NCBI RefSeq assembly: GCF_003012935.1 | Contig: NZ_PUDR01000025.1 | Location: 1 to 39,412 of the forward strand | Reading direction: 5' to 3' | Source of the DNA: Pannonibacter carbonis | GTDB taxonomy: Bacteria; Pseudomonadota; Alphaproteobacteria; Rhizobiales; Stappiaceae | DNA length: 39,412 nt | Part shown: piece by piece, positions 24,855 through 33,861 of the stretch | Numbering within the stretch: position 1 is the first letter of the stretch | Layout of the letters: every line of letters begins with the position of its first letter | Translations under genes and position numbers: made by a program | The notes under the pieces: generated by a model | Told to the model about the DNA's origin: nothing | The model's input: the letters and a program-made list of their open reading frames with translations, nothing else | The model's database searches: none

Positions 24855-26738
24855 CTAGGAGCCGAGCCATATTCCATTTCCGATTGCGGTGCCCACAAGC
24901 GTTTGATTTTCAGCGCTTTCCGAAAATCCGATCAACACATCCGCGCGATCCCAGGAACGATCCGCGAGGCGCTGTTGCCATCCGGCCAGGCCGGCTGCGT
25001 CTGCATCGCGGCCGAGCACATTGTTGTAGAGGGCGTTGATATAGGAAGTGTCGCTCGGGTTCTCGCCATATTTTTGCTTGAACTCGGCGGAAGAAATGAA
25101 GGCGTTTGACATATCCTTCAACGTAAGCCCCCCGTCGATAAGGTTGATGTTGTGCGCAAGGCCGGGCGTATCGGGAGTTCTGGCAAAGGCTGCCTGGTAT
25201 AGGCGGTATGTCTGTCCCGCAATTTCGCCGGCTGCAACATCAAGTCGAAGTAGTCCATCAGTAAATTGAATGATCTCAATGCTGGTCAGTTGATCAACTA
25301 TACTCCCAAGGGAAATGTTGATCGAGTTACCGCTTCTTGAGATAGTGGTTTCCGAACGTGCCGTCGACAAAATGAATGTATCACGTCCACCCATTCCATC
25401 GACGATATCCGCTGCAGAAGTGCCCCGGAAGACGTCATTGCCATGTGTTGCCGCATAGGCGACTTGCGGAATGGTACTGAAGACTTTCTCGCGTATGACG
25501 ATTTCTCCATTCCAGGCGGAGACGCCGACAAGTTTCATGGTTTCGCCCGTCCAGATGAGCGAAGAATTGTAAAGCATGCCAAGTTCATGGTCCGCGAGAA
25601 CATCCCCGGCAAGCAGGGGCGTGAACTTGCCTTTGCCGTTGCCTAGCCAGGCGAGTGGCCATTCGCGGTCAGGTGCGTAAGCACCACTTGGCGATTCTGC
25701 TACGATATCGATAAATCCGTCGTTGTTTATGTCAGCAGCGCGAATGTTGCCAGGCCATGGAGTCTGCAGACCACTGGAGATCTTTCCTTCAAATGCTTCA
25801 CGGCTTACATCTTTGAAGTTGCCCCTGCCATCGTTCTGCAAAAGCTGGATGCTCCAACCCACAGCATACGGGTCGAGGCGGTAGGACAGCATGACAATAT
25901 CTTTGGAACCGTCGCCGTTGAAATCTTCAATTAGGGTTCCCACTACGGCAGCATTTGATCCGAAATCTGGATGATTGGGCAGAGTAGCAGTTCGAGAATT
26001 TGAGAAGCTGCCGCCGCTATTGAAGAAAATGACGCTTTCAGGTGTGTTGAAGTAATCATTCCATTTTCCTGCAATCAGATCTCCAAGGCCATCACCGTCC
26101 AGGTCACCGACTTCCATCCAACTCCATCTCTGGTTGGGGTACCCGTTGTGGCTTTCGGAGGGCTGTGTGCTGGACGGCATTCGGGACCAGTCGGCGGTAA
26201 AGTTCCCAACTCCGTCATTGATCAGCGCATAGGGCGCGACCTTGACTGCCTCACCAACTATCGCGTTGACAATGATGTCGAGGTCGCCGTCTCCGTCGAT
26301 ATCGGCAGCACCTGCTCCATGAGCATAATTGATGAAGGCGGGCAACTTTTCAGTTGCATTCACATAGCCGTCTTTCGAGTTCAGAAAGAGGTAGTTTCGT
26401 TCTCCGGGGAATGGATCAGCGTCCCAACCGCTGGCGGCAATGAAAAGGTCAGGGAGGCCATCGCCGTTGAAGTCGCCGATAACAGTGGGCCGATTCAATA
26501 TCATCTTATGATCAGGAAGTGCTTTCGGCGTATACCCATTTAATTCTTGTAAGAAAGTATAAGACGTTTGCGGGATGTTTTCACTTCTTCCCGGAAAGGC
26601 GCCGCCGTGGACGACAAAATCATCTCGTCCATCGCCGTTTATGTCTGCAAACGCGATGCCAACAATAACAGAAGTATCATTGATTTTATAGCTGTACTGC
26701 GTGGTATTCAATGTTACCGGCTTGATCCGAAGTGACAT
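24855..26738 (-). CDS. FG-GAP/VCBS-repeat protein with RTX-like segment and DUF4214 domain
   Basis: This is a secreted-type protein of 627 residues. Six calcium-binding DxDxDG-like motifs lie at residues 32-40, 89-97, 146-154, 212-220, 272-280 and 336-344 (for example DINGDGRDD, DIDGDGDLD). They mark a beta-propeller of FG-GAP/VCBS repeats. An RTX-like stretch lies at 433-455 (GNDVFRGTSAADIVDG), then a DUF4214 domain at about 511-612. No Sec signal is seen, so type I secretion is likely; no transporter is nearby. The start MSLRIK is fixed by AGGAGGG 6 nt upstream. Base and codon use are visibly more AT-rich than in neighbours, and 181-bp direct repeats flank it, so recent acquisition is plausible. 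Confidence 0.88.
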   Translation of the reverse strand: MSLRIKPVTLNTTQYSYKINDTSVIVGIAFADINGDGRDDFVVHGGAFPGRSENIPQTSYTFLQELNGYTPKALPDHKMILNRPTVIGDFNGDGLPDLFIAASGWDADPFPGERNYLFLNSKDGYVNATEKLPAFINYAHGAGAADIDGDGDLDIIVNAIVGEAVKVAPYALINDGVGNFTADWSRMPSSTQPSESHNGYPNQRWSWMEVGDLDGDGLGDLIAGKWNDYFNTPESVIFFNSGGSFSNSRTATLPNHPDFGSNAAVVGTLIEDFNGDGSKDIVMLSYRLDPYAVGWSIQLLQNDGRGNFKDVSREAFEGKISSGLQTPWPGNIRAADINNDGFIDIVAESPSGAYAPDREWPLAWLGNGKGKFTPLLAGDVLADHELGMLYNSSLIWTGETMKLVGVSAWNGEIVIREKVFSTIPQVAYAATHGNDVFRGTSAADIVDGMGGRDTFILSTARSETTISRSGNSINISLGSIVDQLTSIEIIQFTDGLLRLDVAAGEIAGQTYRLYQAAFARTPDTPGLAHNINLIDGGLTLKDMSNAFISSAEFKQKYGENPSDTSYINALYNNVLGRDADAAGLAGWQQRLADRSWDRADVLIGFSESAENQTLVGTAIGNGIWLGS

Positions 26739-26962
26739 GCGCCCTCCTGATAGGTTTTTCAATCAATCTCTGATTTTCTGGTCATATACTCGGTCGGTTG
26801 TGGATCATCGCCGCCTCGCGCTCTCTGATCAAGCCAGAAGATGATCCGGGAGGGCTTGGCCGGGTCATGGTTCGACTTTCGTGGCCACTGCAATATTGGC
26901 GCTGCGATATCTGGCCTGTTGTAAGGGTGGCAACCTTGTCCTTCCGCTGCATTCCCTTCAAG

Positions 26963-27143
26963 CCGTCCACCCCGATCCCCATCCGCGCCATCAGTCCGCC
27001 AACAATGCGCCGCCCACCCACCGTGGTCATCCCGACCCCCGGCGGCCATCCCCGCCTCGTGCGGGGACCCATGCGGCGCCTAAGGCTGCCCAAAGCCCTC
27101 TATCATTAAGGATGGACCGAAGCTTGATCCCCGCCCAAGGCGG
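26963..27143. repeat. 181-bp direct repeat, right copy
   Basis: This is the second copy of the repeat at 24486-24666, exactly 2477 bp further on. Together the copies bracket the FG-GAP gene. The right end here (GATCCCCGCCCAAGGCGGGG) is a clean palindrome. Confidence 0.9.
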
Positions 27144-27230
27144 GGAAGACGGCTGAGTAGGTGGCTATGCGCCACTGGCTGCCGGATCCCATGTCATCTC
27201 TCCGATCGCGCGAGGGCTGCCCAATTTATG

Positions 27231-27246
27231 GTGAACCGAACGTTAA
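27231..27246 (-). promoter_or_regulatory. CtrA-like box, one mismatch, upstream of the DUF2336 gene
   Basis: On the minus strand it reads TTAA-N7-TTCAC against the consensus TTAA-N7-TTAAC. It lies 65 bp before the start codon of the DUF2336 gene. Confidence 0.25.
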
Positions 27247-27310
27247 GCCTTTGTGTGGCAACCTGATCTTCGCGAAAGGGCCGCAGTAGGGTGAGGTGTC
27301 CGGTCGAGCC

Positions 27311-28465
27311 ATGATCATTCATCAGTTTCTCCAGTGGATCAAGACAGCGCCGGCCGGTGCGCGGGCAGAGGCGACGGGCGCGTTGGCCCGGGCCTGGCTG
27401 CATTCTCCTTTGTCCGAGGACGACCGCGCGGCCGCCCTGTCGGCGTTGACCTGGCTGCTTGATGATCCGGCCCCCGAGGTTCGCTTCGCCCTGGCCGATG
27501 TCTTCGCCCGGCGGACAGATGCACCGCAGCACCTGATCCTGTCGTTGATGCGCGACCGTAGCGAGATTGCCGCACTGGTTGTGGCGCATTCCCCGCTCAT
27601 TCCCGACAGTGACCTCATCGATCTGGCGGCAGAAGGCGATATCGTGCTGCAAAGGGCTATTGCGCGCCGGTTAGACCTGTCGGCCCCGGTGGCGGCCGCG
27701 TTGGCGGAAGTCGCCCCCGGTCCGGTCTGTGCAGATCTCCTCGACAATGAACATGCCCATCTCCTCGTCTTCAGCCTGTCGCGGCTGGCTGAGCGCTTTG
27801 CCGGAGAGGCTGAACTGCGCAACCGGCTGCTGGCACGGCCCAACCTGCCGCTTGCCGTCCGCCACCGGTTACTGACTGCGCTCACCGAGGGGCTTCGCGA
27901 CCGCGCTGTCGTGCTTGTCGGATCCGATCCGGAGGAGACAGCCAGCTACCTCGAGGAAGCCCAGGAAAAAGCCACCCTTGTCCTGTGTGGCCAGGCGGAT
28001 GAGCATGGCCTGCCGGCCTTTGTCGAACATCTGCGCGCCAGCGGCCAGTTGACGGCACGGCTGCTCATTCGGGCTGCCGGGCAAGGCCGCTTGCGGTTGC
28101 TCGCCCTCAGTCTGGCGCTGCTGACGGCGCAGGACGCGGACACGGTTGCCGGGGTTCTGGCCACAGGCCGGGAAGCTGGCCTGCGAGCGCTCATTGCCGG
28201 AGCCGGGTTGCCCCGGCGCTGTCATCCGCTGTTCGTCTCGGTCATTCAGGCTTACCGGGAGGCCGGGGAGGCGTTCTCCCGCGATGCAACGCCGGATGTC
28301 GTGCGGCCAGTGCTGGAACAGGTGGCGACCCGGCTGCAGGCCGCAGCAGGGCGGGCAGGGGGCGAGGACATCGACGACTTGTTGCGCATGGTTCGGGGCT
28401 TTGTCCTTGAGGCTGCACGCAGTGATGCCCGGCGCTTTGTCGAGGGCGCCCGGGCGGCAGCGTGA
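27311..28465 (+). CDS. DUF2336 domain protein
   Basis: This 384-residue, largely alpha-helical protein has HEAT-like repeats: WLLDDPAPEVRFALADVFA, LILSLMRDRSEIAALVVAHSP, then LLARPNLPLAVRHRLLTAL. This is the alphaproteobacterial DUF2336 pattern. The function is unknown; in several genera DUF2336 genes are near cell-cycle or chemotaxis genes. It is convergent with an Hpt gene, with 111 nt between stops. The ATG at 27311 (MIIHQFLQW) is preferred over a GTG 5 codons earlier. Its ribosome site (GGGTGAGG) is rather far, about 15 nt. Confidence 0.88.
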   Translation: MIIHQFLQWIKTAPAGARAEATGALARAWLHSPLSEDDRAAALSALTWLLDDPAPEVRFALADVFARRTDAPQHLILSLMRDRSEIAALVVAHSPLIPDSDLIDLAAEGDIVLQRAIARRLDLSAPVAAALAEVAPGPVCADLLDNEHAHLLVFSLSRLAERFAGEAELRNRLLARPNLPLAVRHRLLTALTEGLRDRAVVLVGSDPEETASYLEEAQEKATLVLCGQADEHGLPAFVEHLRASGQLTARLLIRAAGQGRLRLLALSLALLTAQDADTVAGVLATGREAGLRALIAGAGLPRRCHPLFVSVIQAYREAGEAFSRDATPDVVRPVLEQVATRLQAAAGRAGGEDIDDLLRMVRGFVLEAARSDARRFVEGARAAA

Positions 28466-28526
28466 CACCTGTCCTGTCGGATCGAAAATTGTCGGAAATT
28501 GCTGGAAATTGTCGCGCGGTGTCACG
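28461..28526. repeat. inverted repeat and triplicated word between convergent genes
   Basis: CGTGACACC (28461-28469) is perfectly complementary to GGTGTCACG (28518-28526). Between them a word near GAAATTGTCG occurs three times in tandem, with one or two changes (about 28484-28514). The stop codon of the DUF2336 gene lies inside the left arm. Its function is not clear. Confidence 0.75.
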
Positions 28527-28576
28527 TCAGGGGCGTGACTTTCTCCCCTTGTGGCCGCGTTGCCCGGTACCGGTCG

Positions 28577-29116
28577 TCAACGATCCGGATCGCCGTGCCG
28601 TGCCAGGAAGTCAGAGGTGACGTCCGTCAGCTTGCGCAGCAGGGTCACGCCAGTCAAGTTACTGTCATCCTTGGCTTTTTCGCTCACCATCGCGCGTATT
28701 GCAACCACATGCTGCTGCAGCAGCACTTCCGGTAGGGCTTCCGGCTGTGTCACCGTCTCGATCAGGTGGCAAAGGTTGCCCGCAACCTGGCCGACCAGCG
28801 GGTAGCCGAGCGTTCCGGACTGGCCCTTGATGTTGTGGGCGGCCTGGTAGAGCGGGTCAAGTGTCTGGCGGGACAGCCCTTTTGCCTCGATCTGCTGCCA
28901 GGCGGCAAACAGCGCCTCGGCCTCGTTGCCCATCCAGCCGTCGAAGTTTCCCGACAGTTTCTGCAAGGCTGCTTCCGCCGCCTTGACGGGGTCGAACTTG
29001 GCTGCCTCGCGCGGACTCATCACGCGAACTTTCTTGCGCAAATCCTTGGGCGGCTTGAGAAATTCGACTTCTCCATCGAAGTCGTCGAACTCGTCTGACA
29101 GGTCCTCGCCGGACAT
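28577..29116 (-). CDS. Hpt (histidine phosphotransfer) domain protein
   Basis: This 179-residue protein has an acidic N-terminal tail (residues 1-20) and a four-helix Hpt domain. The phospho-acceptor H94 lies in AAHNIKGQSGTLGYP, with K97 and G98 as expected. It would relay phosphate between a hybrid histidine kinase and a response regulator. No kinase is adjacent, so the partners are unknown. In this order Hpt proteins can feed the CtrA circuit (ChpT has a different fold). It is convergent with the DUF2336 gene, and the NAD kinase gene lies downstream. Confidence 0.88.
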   Translation of the reverse strand: MSGEDLSDEFDDFDGEVEFLKPPKDLRKKVRVMSPREAAKFDPVKAAEAALQKLSGNFDGWMGNEAEALFAAWQQIEAKGLSRQTLDPLYQAAHNIKGQSGTLGYPLVGQVAGNLCHLIETVTQPEALPEVLLQQHVVAIRAMVSEKAKDDSNLTGVTLLRKLTDVTSDFLARHGDPDR

Positions 29117-29208
29117 CGTTTCAACCCTCGCCGCCGCCGACCCTACCTGGCCGGCTCGTTCCAGTTCCGCGCAAGCTTGCTCTGATCAGGCTAAAAAAGC
29201 GTTGCGAT

Positions 29209-29994
29209 TCAATATCGAAACATCTCGCTCAGAATTCTTTCGTCCCAGCCATGTTCCTGGTCAAACATCATGATGCAGGACGATCCGGTGTCCTCCCGAA
29301 CGCTGACCTTGGCAACATTACGGATCTCGGTATGGTCCGCCGCCGCACTCACCGGGCGCTTTCCCGGCTCCAGAACCTCGATGTCGACCACCGCGCGGTT
29401 GGGCAGCAGCGCCCCACGCCAGCGCCGAGGGCGGAAGGCGCTGATTGGCGTAAGTGCAAGTAAAGGCGCGGAAATCGGCAGGATCGGCCCATGCGCCGAG
29501 AGGTTGTAGGCGGTGCTTCCGGCCGGCGTCGCGATCAGGCAGCCGTCGCAAATCAGCTCCTCCAGCCGCTGCCGTCCATCGACCGAAATGCGCAGCTTGG
29601 CCGCCTGGTAGGTCTGCCTGAGCAGCGACACTTCGTTGATCGCCCTCGCCGTGTGATGGCCGCCAGACTGGTCAACCGCCTGCAGGAACAGGGGATGGAT
29701 CGTCGTCACATCGGCCGCGCCAAGCCGGGCCAGAAGGTCTTCCTCCTTGTATTCATTCATCAAAAAGCCGACAGACCCCCGATTCATGCCATAGATCGGC
29801 AGACCGGAATTCATGAAGCGATGCAGCGTCTGCAGCATCAAGCCGTCGCCGCCGAGGGCAACGATCACGTCGGCTTCCTCGGGCGGGGCATTGCCATAGC
29901 GCTCAGCCAGACTGTCCAGCGCCTGGCGGGACTCGTCGGTATCGGATCCGACAAGCGCAATGCGGCCAGAGCGGATCTGTGGTCTCGTCGTCAT
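29209..29994 (-). CDS. nadK: NAD kinase
   Basis: This 261-residue enzyme phosphorylates NAD to NADP. The nucleotide-binding GGDG lies at residues 48-51 ([14 protein letters not shown]). [11 protein letters not shown] follows, then [14 protein letters not shown] and the [25 protein letters not shown] block. I chose [10 protein letters not shown] (29994), where the fold begins; the open frame runs 38 codons further upstream without family likeness. 6-phosphogluconate dehydrogenase, an NADP-reducing enzyme, is encoded upstream on the same strand after 317 nt of repeat sequence. Confidence 0.96.
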   Translation of the reverse strand: MTTRPQIRSGRIALVGSDTDESRQALDSLAERYGNAPPEEADVIVALGGDGLMLQTLHRFMNSGLPIYGMNRGSVGFLMNEYKEEDLLARLGAADVTTIHPLFLQAVDQSGGHHTARAINEVSLLRQTYQAAKLRISVDGRQRLEELICDGCLIATPAGSTAYNLSAHGPILPISAPLLALTPISAFRPRRWRGALLPNRAVVDIEVLEPGKRPVSAAADHTEIRNVAKVSVREDTGSSCIMMFDQEHGWDERILSEMFRY

Positions 29995-30149
29995 GGCGTT
30001 TCCCGGCGCATCCCCTTGGTCCTGCAGGTCTTTGCCGCAGGGACGACCACTAAACAGCATCCCGGGGCGAAGGCCAAGGTCAAAGCACCGGCTTGCACCA
30101 CAATGCAAGAACGGGCAGCCATCTGGCCGCCCGTTCCCAGTCTTTAATC

Positions 30150-30280
30150 GTCATTCCGGGCGAGAGCGAAGCGAAGACCCGGGATCTGTGCGCCAAGGCC
30201 CATCGGTTCCCAACTCCCCAAAAAACCGAGACTTCGGCTCTCCGGTCCCGGCTCGGCGCTTCGCTTGGCCGGGGTGACGG
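30150..30280. repeat. BIME-like element with inverted GTCA...TGAC ends
   Basis: The two ends are inverted relatives of one palindromic word (GTCATTCCGGGCGAGAGCG at the left; the right end read in reverse is GTCACCCCGGCCAAGCG). The piece GGTCCCGGCTCGGCGCTTCG near the right end recurs, slightly changed, at 36131-36288. It fills the gap between nadK and gnd. Confidence 0.7.
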
Positions 30281-30311
30281 AGGAAAAATCAAACGAAATC
30301 AGAGGCCTGAC

Positions 30312-31727
30312 TCAGGCCCCCGCCCCCCACGGACCGTGGTGAATGTCACGGCCATCGAGCCGGTCGAAGCCGTGTGCGCCAAAGAAATCACGCTGCGCCT
30401 GGATCATGTTGGCCGTGCCGCGCGCGGTCCGCATCAGGTCGAACCACGCCAGACCCGACGCAAGCGCAGGCACCGGCAGGCCATTCAGCGCACCGAGCGC
30501 CACCACCTGGCGCAGGGCCGGAATGGTCGCCTCGAGCCTTGCGGCAAAGTCAGGTGCCAGGATAAGGTTGCGGCCCGGATTTTCGGTGAGGGCCGAGGCC
30601 ATGTCGTTCAGCATGTCCGAGCGAATGATGCAGCCGGCGCGCCAGACGCGGGCGATCTCCGGCAACGGCAGCGACCAGCCGAAACTGTCGGAAGCTGCTG
30701 AAATCATGGCGAAACCTTGCGCATAGCAGAGGATCTTGCCGGCGATCATCGCCTGTTCCAGCGTGGCCGCGGACGGTGCGTCTGCCCCGCCGAGACGCTT
30801 GGGCGCCGCGCCGAATCGGGCCTCTCCAGCCTTGCGCTCATCCAGCCGGGCGGAGACGTTGCGCGCCATCACGGCCGCCTCGATTACCGGCACCGGAGTT
30901 GCCAGATGCTGCGCCTCGATGGCGGTCCAGCGGCCGGTGCCCTTCTGGCCGGCGCTGTCGAGGATCACGTCCAGCATCGGCTGGCCGGTCGCCGGATCGG
31001 TGGCCTTGGAAACGGCTGCTGAAATTTCAACGAGATAGGACCGAAGCACGCCTTCGTTCCAGGCGGCAAACAGCGCCCCGATGTCGCCAGCAGAATGGCC
31101 ATGTCCGTCGCGCAGGATGCCGTAGATCTCGGCGATCATCTGCATGTCGGCATATTCGATCCCGTTATGCACCGCCTTGACGAAATGGCCAGCCCCGGCC
31201 TCGCCCATCCAGGTGGCGCAGGGAATGTCCTGATAACGTGCGGAAATCGCTTCCAGGATATGGGAGACCCGGTCCCAGTCTGCCTTCAGCCCGCCGCCCA
31301 TGATCGAAGGACCATGGCGCGCGCCTTCCTCGCCGCCCGACACGCCGAGACCGAGAAAGCGCATCGGCAGGCCGGCCGCCGCACGGCGGTTGGTGTCGTG
31401 GAAATTGGCGTTGCCCGCGTCAATGACGAGATCGTCCTTGTCGAGCAGCGGCGCCAGCGCGGCGATCTGGTCATCCACGGCCTGACCGGCGGGAACCATC
31501 AGGATGATCGCACGCGGCGACTTCAGGCTGGCGACCAGATCGGCCAGGCTCTCGGTCGGGATGACATTGGCCGCGAGCACGCCCGCTTCGGCGTGGAAGC
31601 GGCGAGTGACCTCCGTCGTGCGGTTGAAAACCGCGATGGGGAAGCCCTTTTCGGCGATGTTGAGGGCAAGGGCGGCACCCATGGTGCCAAGGCCGATGAG
31701 GCCGATCTCAGCAAACGTGCTGGCCAT
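30312..31727 (-). CDS. gnd: 6-phosphogluconate dehydrogenase, decarboxylating
   Basis: This 471-residue enzyme oxidises 6-phosphogluconate to ribulose 5-phosphate, CO2 and NADPH in the pentose phosphate pathway. The N-terminal IGLIGLGTMGAALALNIAEKG binds NADP, with NRT at the second strand. GVSGGEEGARHGPSIMGGG lies near residue 128, and the catalytic KAVHNGIEYADMQMIAEIY near residue 181. The length matches the long tetrameric/dimeric Gnd. I chose MASTFAEIGL (31727); a further 40 codons are open upstream but not conserved. The C-terminus (IHHGPWGAGA) is shorter than the E. coli tail. Confidence 0.95.
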   Translation of the reverse strand: MASTFAEIGLIGLGTMGAALALNIAEKGFPIAVFNRTTEVTRRFHAEAGVLAANVIPTESLADLVASLKSPRAIILMVPAGQAVDDQIAALAPLLDKDDLVIDAGNANFHDTNRRAAAGLPMRFLGLGVSGGEEGARHGPSIMGGGLKADWDRVSHILEAISARYQDIPCATWMGEAGAGHFVKAVHNGIEYADMQMIAEIYGILRDGHGHSAGDIGALFAAWNEGVLRSYLVEISAAVSKATDPATGQPMLDVILDSAGQKGTGRWTAIEAQHLATPVPVIEAAVMARNVSARLDERKAGEARFGAAPKRLGGADAPSAATLEQAMIAGKILCYAQGFAMISAASDSFGWSLPLPEIARVWRAGCIIRSDMLNDMASALTENPGRNLILAPDFAARLEATIPALRQVVALGALNGLPVPALASGLAWFDLMRTARGTANMIQAQRDFFGAHGFDRLDGRDIHHGPWGAGA

Positions 31728-31955
31728 CCATGCATCCTTTGTTGCCGGCGCTTGAAGCAAGGCGCGCAAGGCTTGCGACCCGAGAATCGCCGCCTGCCGC
31801 AGGCTGGCGCGCCAGACCGGTTCAGTCTCTGTCCAAAGCCGAGCCACAAACCCGCCCGGCCACCAGCCTTCCCCCTGACATTTTCACACGCGGGTGGTCA
31901 AGGGTGGATGCTGGGGTAAAAGGCGTGGGGCGGAAGCGTGCAGATATGTTTCAAA

Positions 31956-32735
31956 CTAGCGACTTCCATCGCGCTTCTCGATAGCCCTAACGGCACTCTC
32001 GGGCAAAGAATCGTAAATTTCTGCAACGTGCTTTGGTTCGGAAATTGTTTTTTCGACAATCAAATTAATTAGCTTGAAAAGCGAGGCAGCGGTGGCGTGA
32101 TCATCTCGAAGATCGATTTGACCCGGGTGAACAGCATTATTTCCGATTACGCGAACTACATCCAGCGCTTGCTGCACTTGGATATTCAATCCGTTTTTTA
32201 CTAAATTGGCAATGTCACTGTTAATGTTTTCACCTGATCCGCCAAGAAACTTACATAGCTTCTGGATGGCTAGACGGATGAGAGCTGCCGACCCTCTAGG
32301 GGACTGCATGAGTATTTTGCTGGCTTCGTCGTAGTCGCGCCGGATATCGTCGGGCATGTCGGGGTTTGCCGGAACTGCATAATCCATTCTAGGATAAATC
32401 AACTTATCAGCACACCAAATTGAGATCTCCGCACAATTAAAGCAACGGCTCGCCGAAATATTTAGCGCTTCATAGCTCGTAACTCTCGAATTTACGTCAA
32501 AGTACGGCCTCCCTTTCTCTGTTGTTGCATCCTCTTCGTTGGCTATGATACTGGGGCTGCTACCTTTAGAATTGGTAAACTTAATAATATCAATAATTTC
32601 TTGACTTGAAACAGTAGGGACTTTCCCCATTCCTAAGGCCTCAACGTGAACTGAGAACCAATGCTGAGCAGCGAATGCTTGGCAATGCGGACAGTTAAAT
32701 GCAGTCGCAGCGATTGTTGGAATGACACTCTTCAT
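31956..32735 (-). CDS. DUF4145-like protein with zinc-ribbon cysteines
   Basis: This protein of about 259 residues has two Cys pairs, CPHC at residue 14-17 and CFNC near residue 87, that could bind zinc. A helical C-terminal half carries RVIGNNAVHPG, the R...GN..xH signature I associate with DUF4145. That domain is often found near defence or restriction genes and is thought to have a HEPN-like fold; this link is from memory. The start MKSVIPT has TGAGG 6 nt upstream; 15 more codons are open upstream. The gene and its flanks are clearly more AT-rich than the surroundings. It lies at the 3' end of tRNA-Thr. No other defence gene is visible. Confidence 0.75.
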   Translation of the reverse strand: MKSVIPTIAATAFNCPHCQAFAAQHWFSVHVEALGMGKVPTVSSQEIIDIIKFTNSKGSSPSIIANEEDATTEKGRPYFDVNSRVTSYEALNISASRCFNCAEISIWCADKLIYPRMDYAVPANPDMPDDIRRDYDEASKILMQSPRGSAALIRLAIQKLCKFLGGSGENINSDIANLVKNGLNIQVQQALDVVRVIGNNAVHPGQIDLRDDHATAASLFKLINLIVEKTISEPKHVAEIYDSLPESAVRAIEKRDGSR

Positions 32736-32912
32736 AGCTAGCCTCAAGCGTTGAACAATGAACCAAGAAGGATTGAACACTTAATACGCATTAAGATCTA
32801 GTGCTTGGTGAGATCTGCGCTTTTTAGGCTGTTGTTTTTTGGGTGAGGGAATGCGACCTAAAAGTACTTTTAATACTTACACATATAAGGCAAATAAAAT
32901 TTTTCTGGAAAA

Positions 32913-32988
<76 letters not shown>

Positions 32989-33114
32989 TTTCTGGCGCAA
33001 TGTGGCCGAATGGGAGGGCTTTTAGCAGAAAGGGGAGCGGGTTGCACCCCTTTTGGGCTGGTTTTTCCACGTTGAATTCGCGGGGGGGAGCGGGTCTGGC
33101 AATAGCCCCGCCTC

Positions 33115-33258
33115 CGCTATGCCATGGCCGGGCCATGGCATCCATGCCGTGCCCTCTCATCCGGATCCAGCATCTGCGATCCGGACCATTCCCACGTCGC
33201 CGCCTGTGCTGGACGTTAGGTATCGGCATGGATGCCATGATCAAGTCATGGCATGACG
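33115..33258. repeat. 144-bp nested-palindrome element, copy 3
   Basis: It has the same length and organisation as the copies near 5.5 kb, and the right terminus (33224-33258) is identical. The left outer five bases are diverged. The core differs more from the 5.5-kb copies than from copy 4, so each cluster has its own core version. Confidence 0.88.
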
Positions 33259-33340
33259 ACCGGGGGAATGTGGTTCCAGTCCGGAACTGGACTATCGCCC
33301 TTGCAACAGCATCGCCGCCGGTCGCAAGCCCCTCACTTTT

Positions 33341-33484
33341 CGTCATGCCATGGCTGGGCCATGGCATCCATGCCGTGCCCTCTCATCCGGATCCAGCATC
33401 TGCGATCCGGACCATTCCCACGTCGCCGCCTGTTCTGGCCGTTAGGTATCGGCATGGATGCCATGATCAAGTCATGGCATGACG
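33341..33484. repeat. 144-bp nested-palindrome element, copy 4
   Basis: It starts 226 bp after copy 3, and the core is nearly identical to that copy. The left terminus has 4 mismatches to the inverted right terminus. The spacer between the two copies is a diverged relative of the spacer in the 5.5-kb cluster. Confidence 0.9.
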
Positions 33485-33557
33485 GCGGAGACGGGGGGCT
33501 GTACCGCGTCTTACTCTGCGCGGTTTCGCCTCTTGAGCGGTTCGGGCGTCCTCGGTG

Positions 33558-33839
33558 GTCATCCCCGCCTTGTGCGGGGATCCAGCGGCTGGCTCGGGGC
33601 CATCTTGGGGACCCCGGTCGTCGGAACCGCTGCATGGGTCCCCGCACGGGGGCGGGGACGACGACGGAGGGTGGTGGCAGGGGACATGTTGACAGACGAC
33701 GGAGGCCGGACATAGGCCTCTGGTCCTCCGCTGTCTGGGCTTGGCTTTTTGGATTGTGTCCTGAACCTTTCCCCTTGTCTCGGCGGTCATCCCCGCCTCG
33801 TGCGAGGATCAAGCTGCTGGCTCAGGGCCATCTTGGGAT
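33558..33839. repeat. pair of direct repeats of the CATCCCCGCC palindromic family
   Basis: 33558-33611 and 33786-33839 match over about 54 bp with roughly six mismatches. Both start GTCATCCCCGCC, followed by a complementary GCGGGGAT-type word. The distance of 228 bp equals the period of the 144-bp element clusters next to them, perhaps by chance. They are relatives of the palindromes in the 181-bp repeats at 24.5 and 27 kb. Confidence 0.75.
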
Positions 33840-33861
33840 CCCCTCATAGCGCAGACGCCCG

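Noticed and set aside
31900-31960. Duplicated tRNA-Thr 3' end (att site) bounding the DUF4145 islet
   Set aside because: No stretch resembling the tRNA 3' end was found on the far side of the islet, and there is no integrase.
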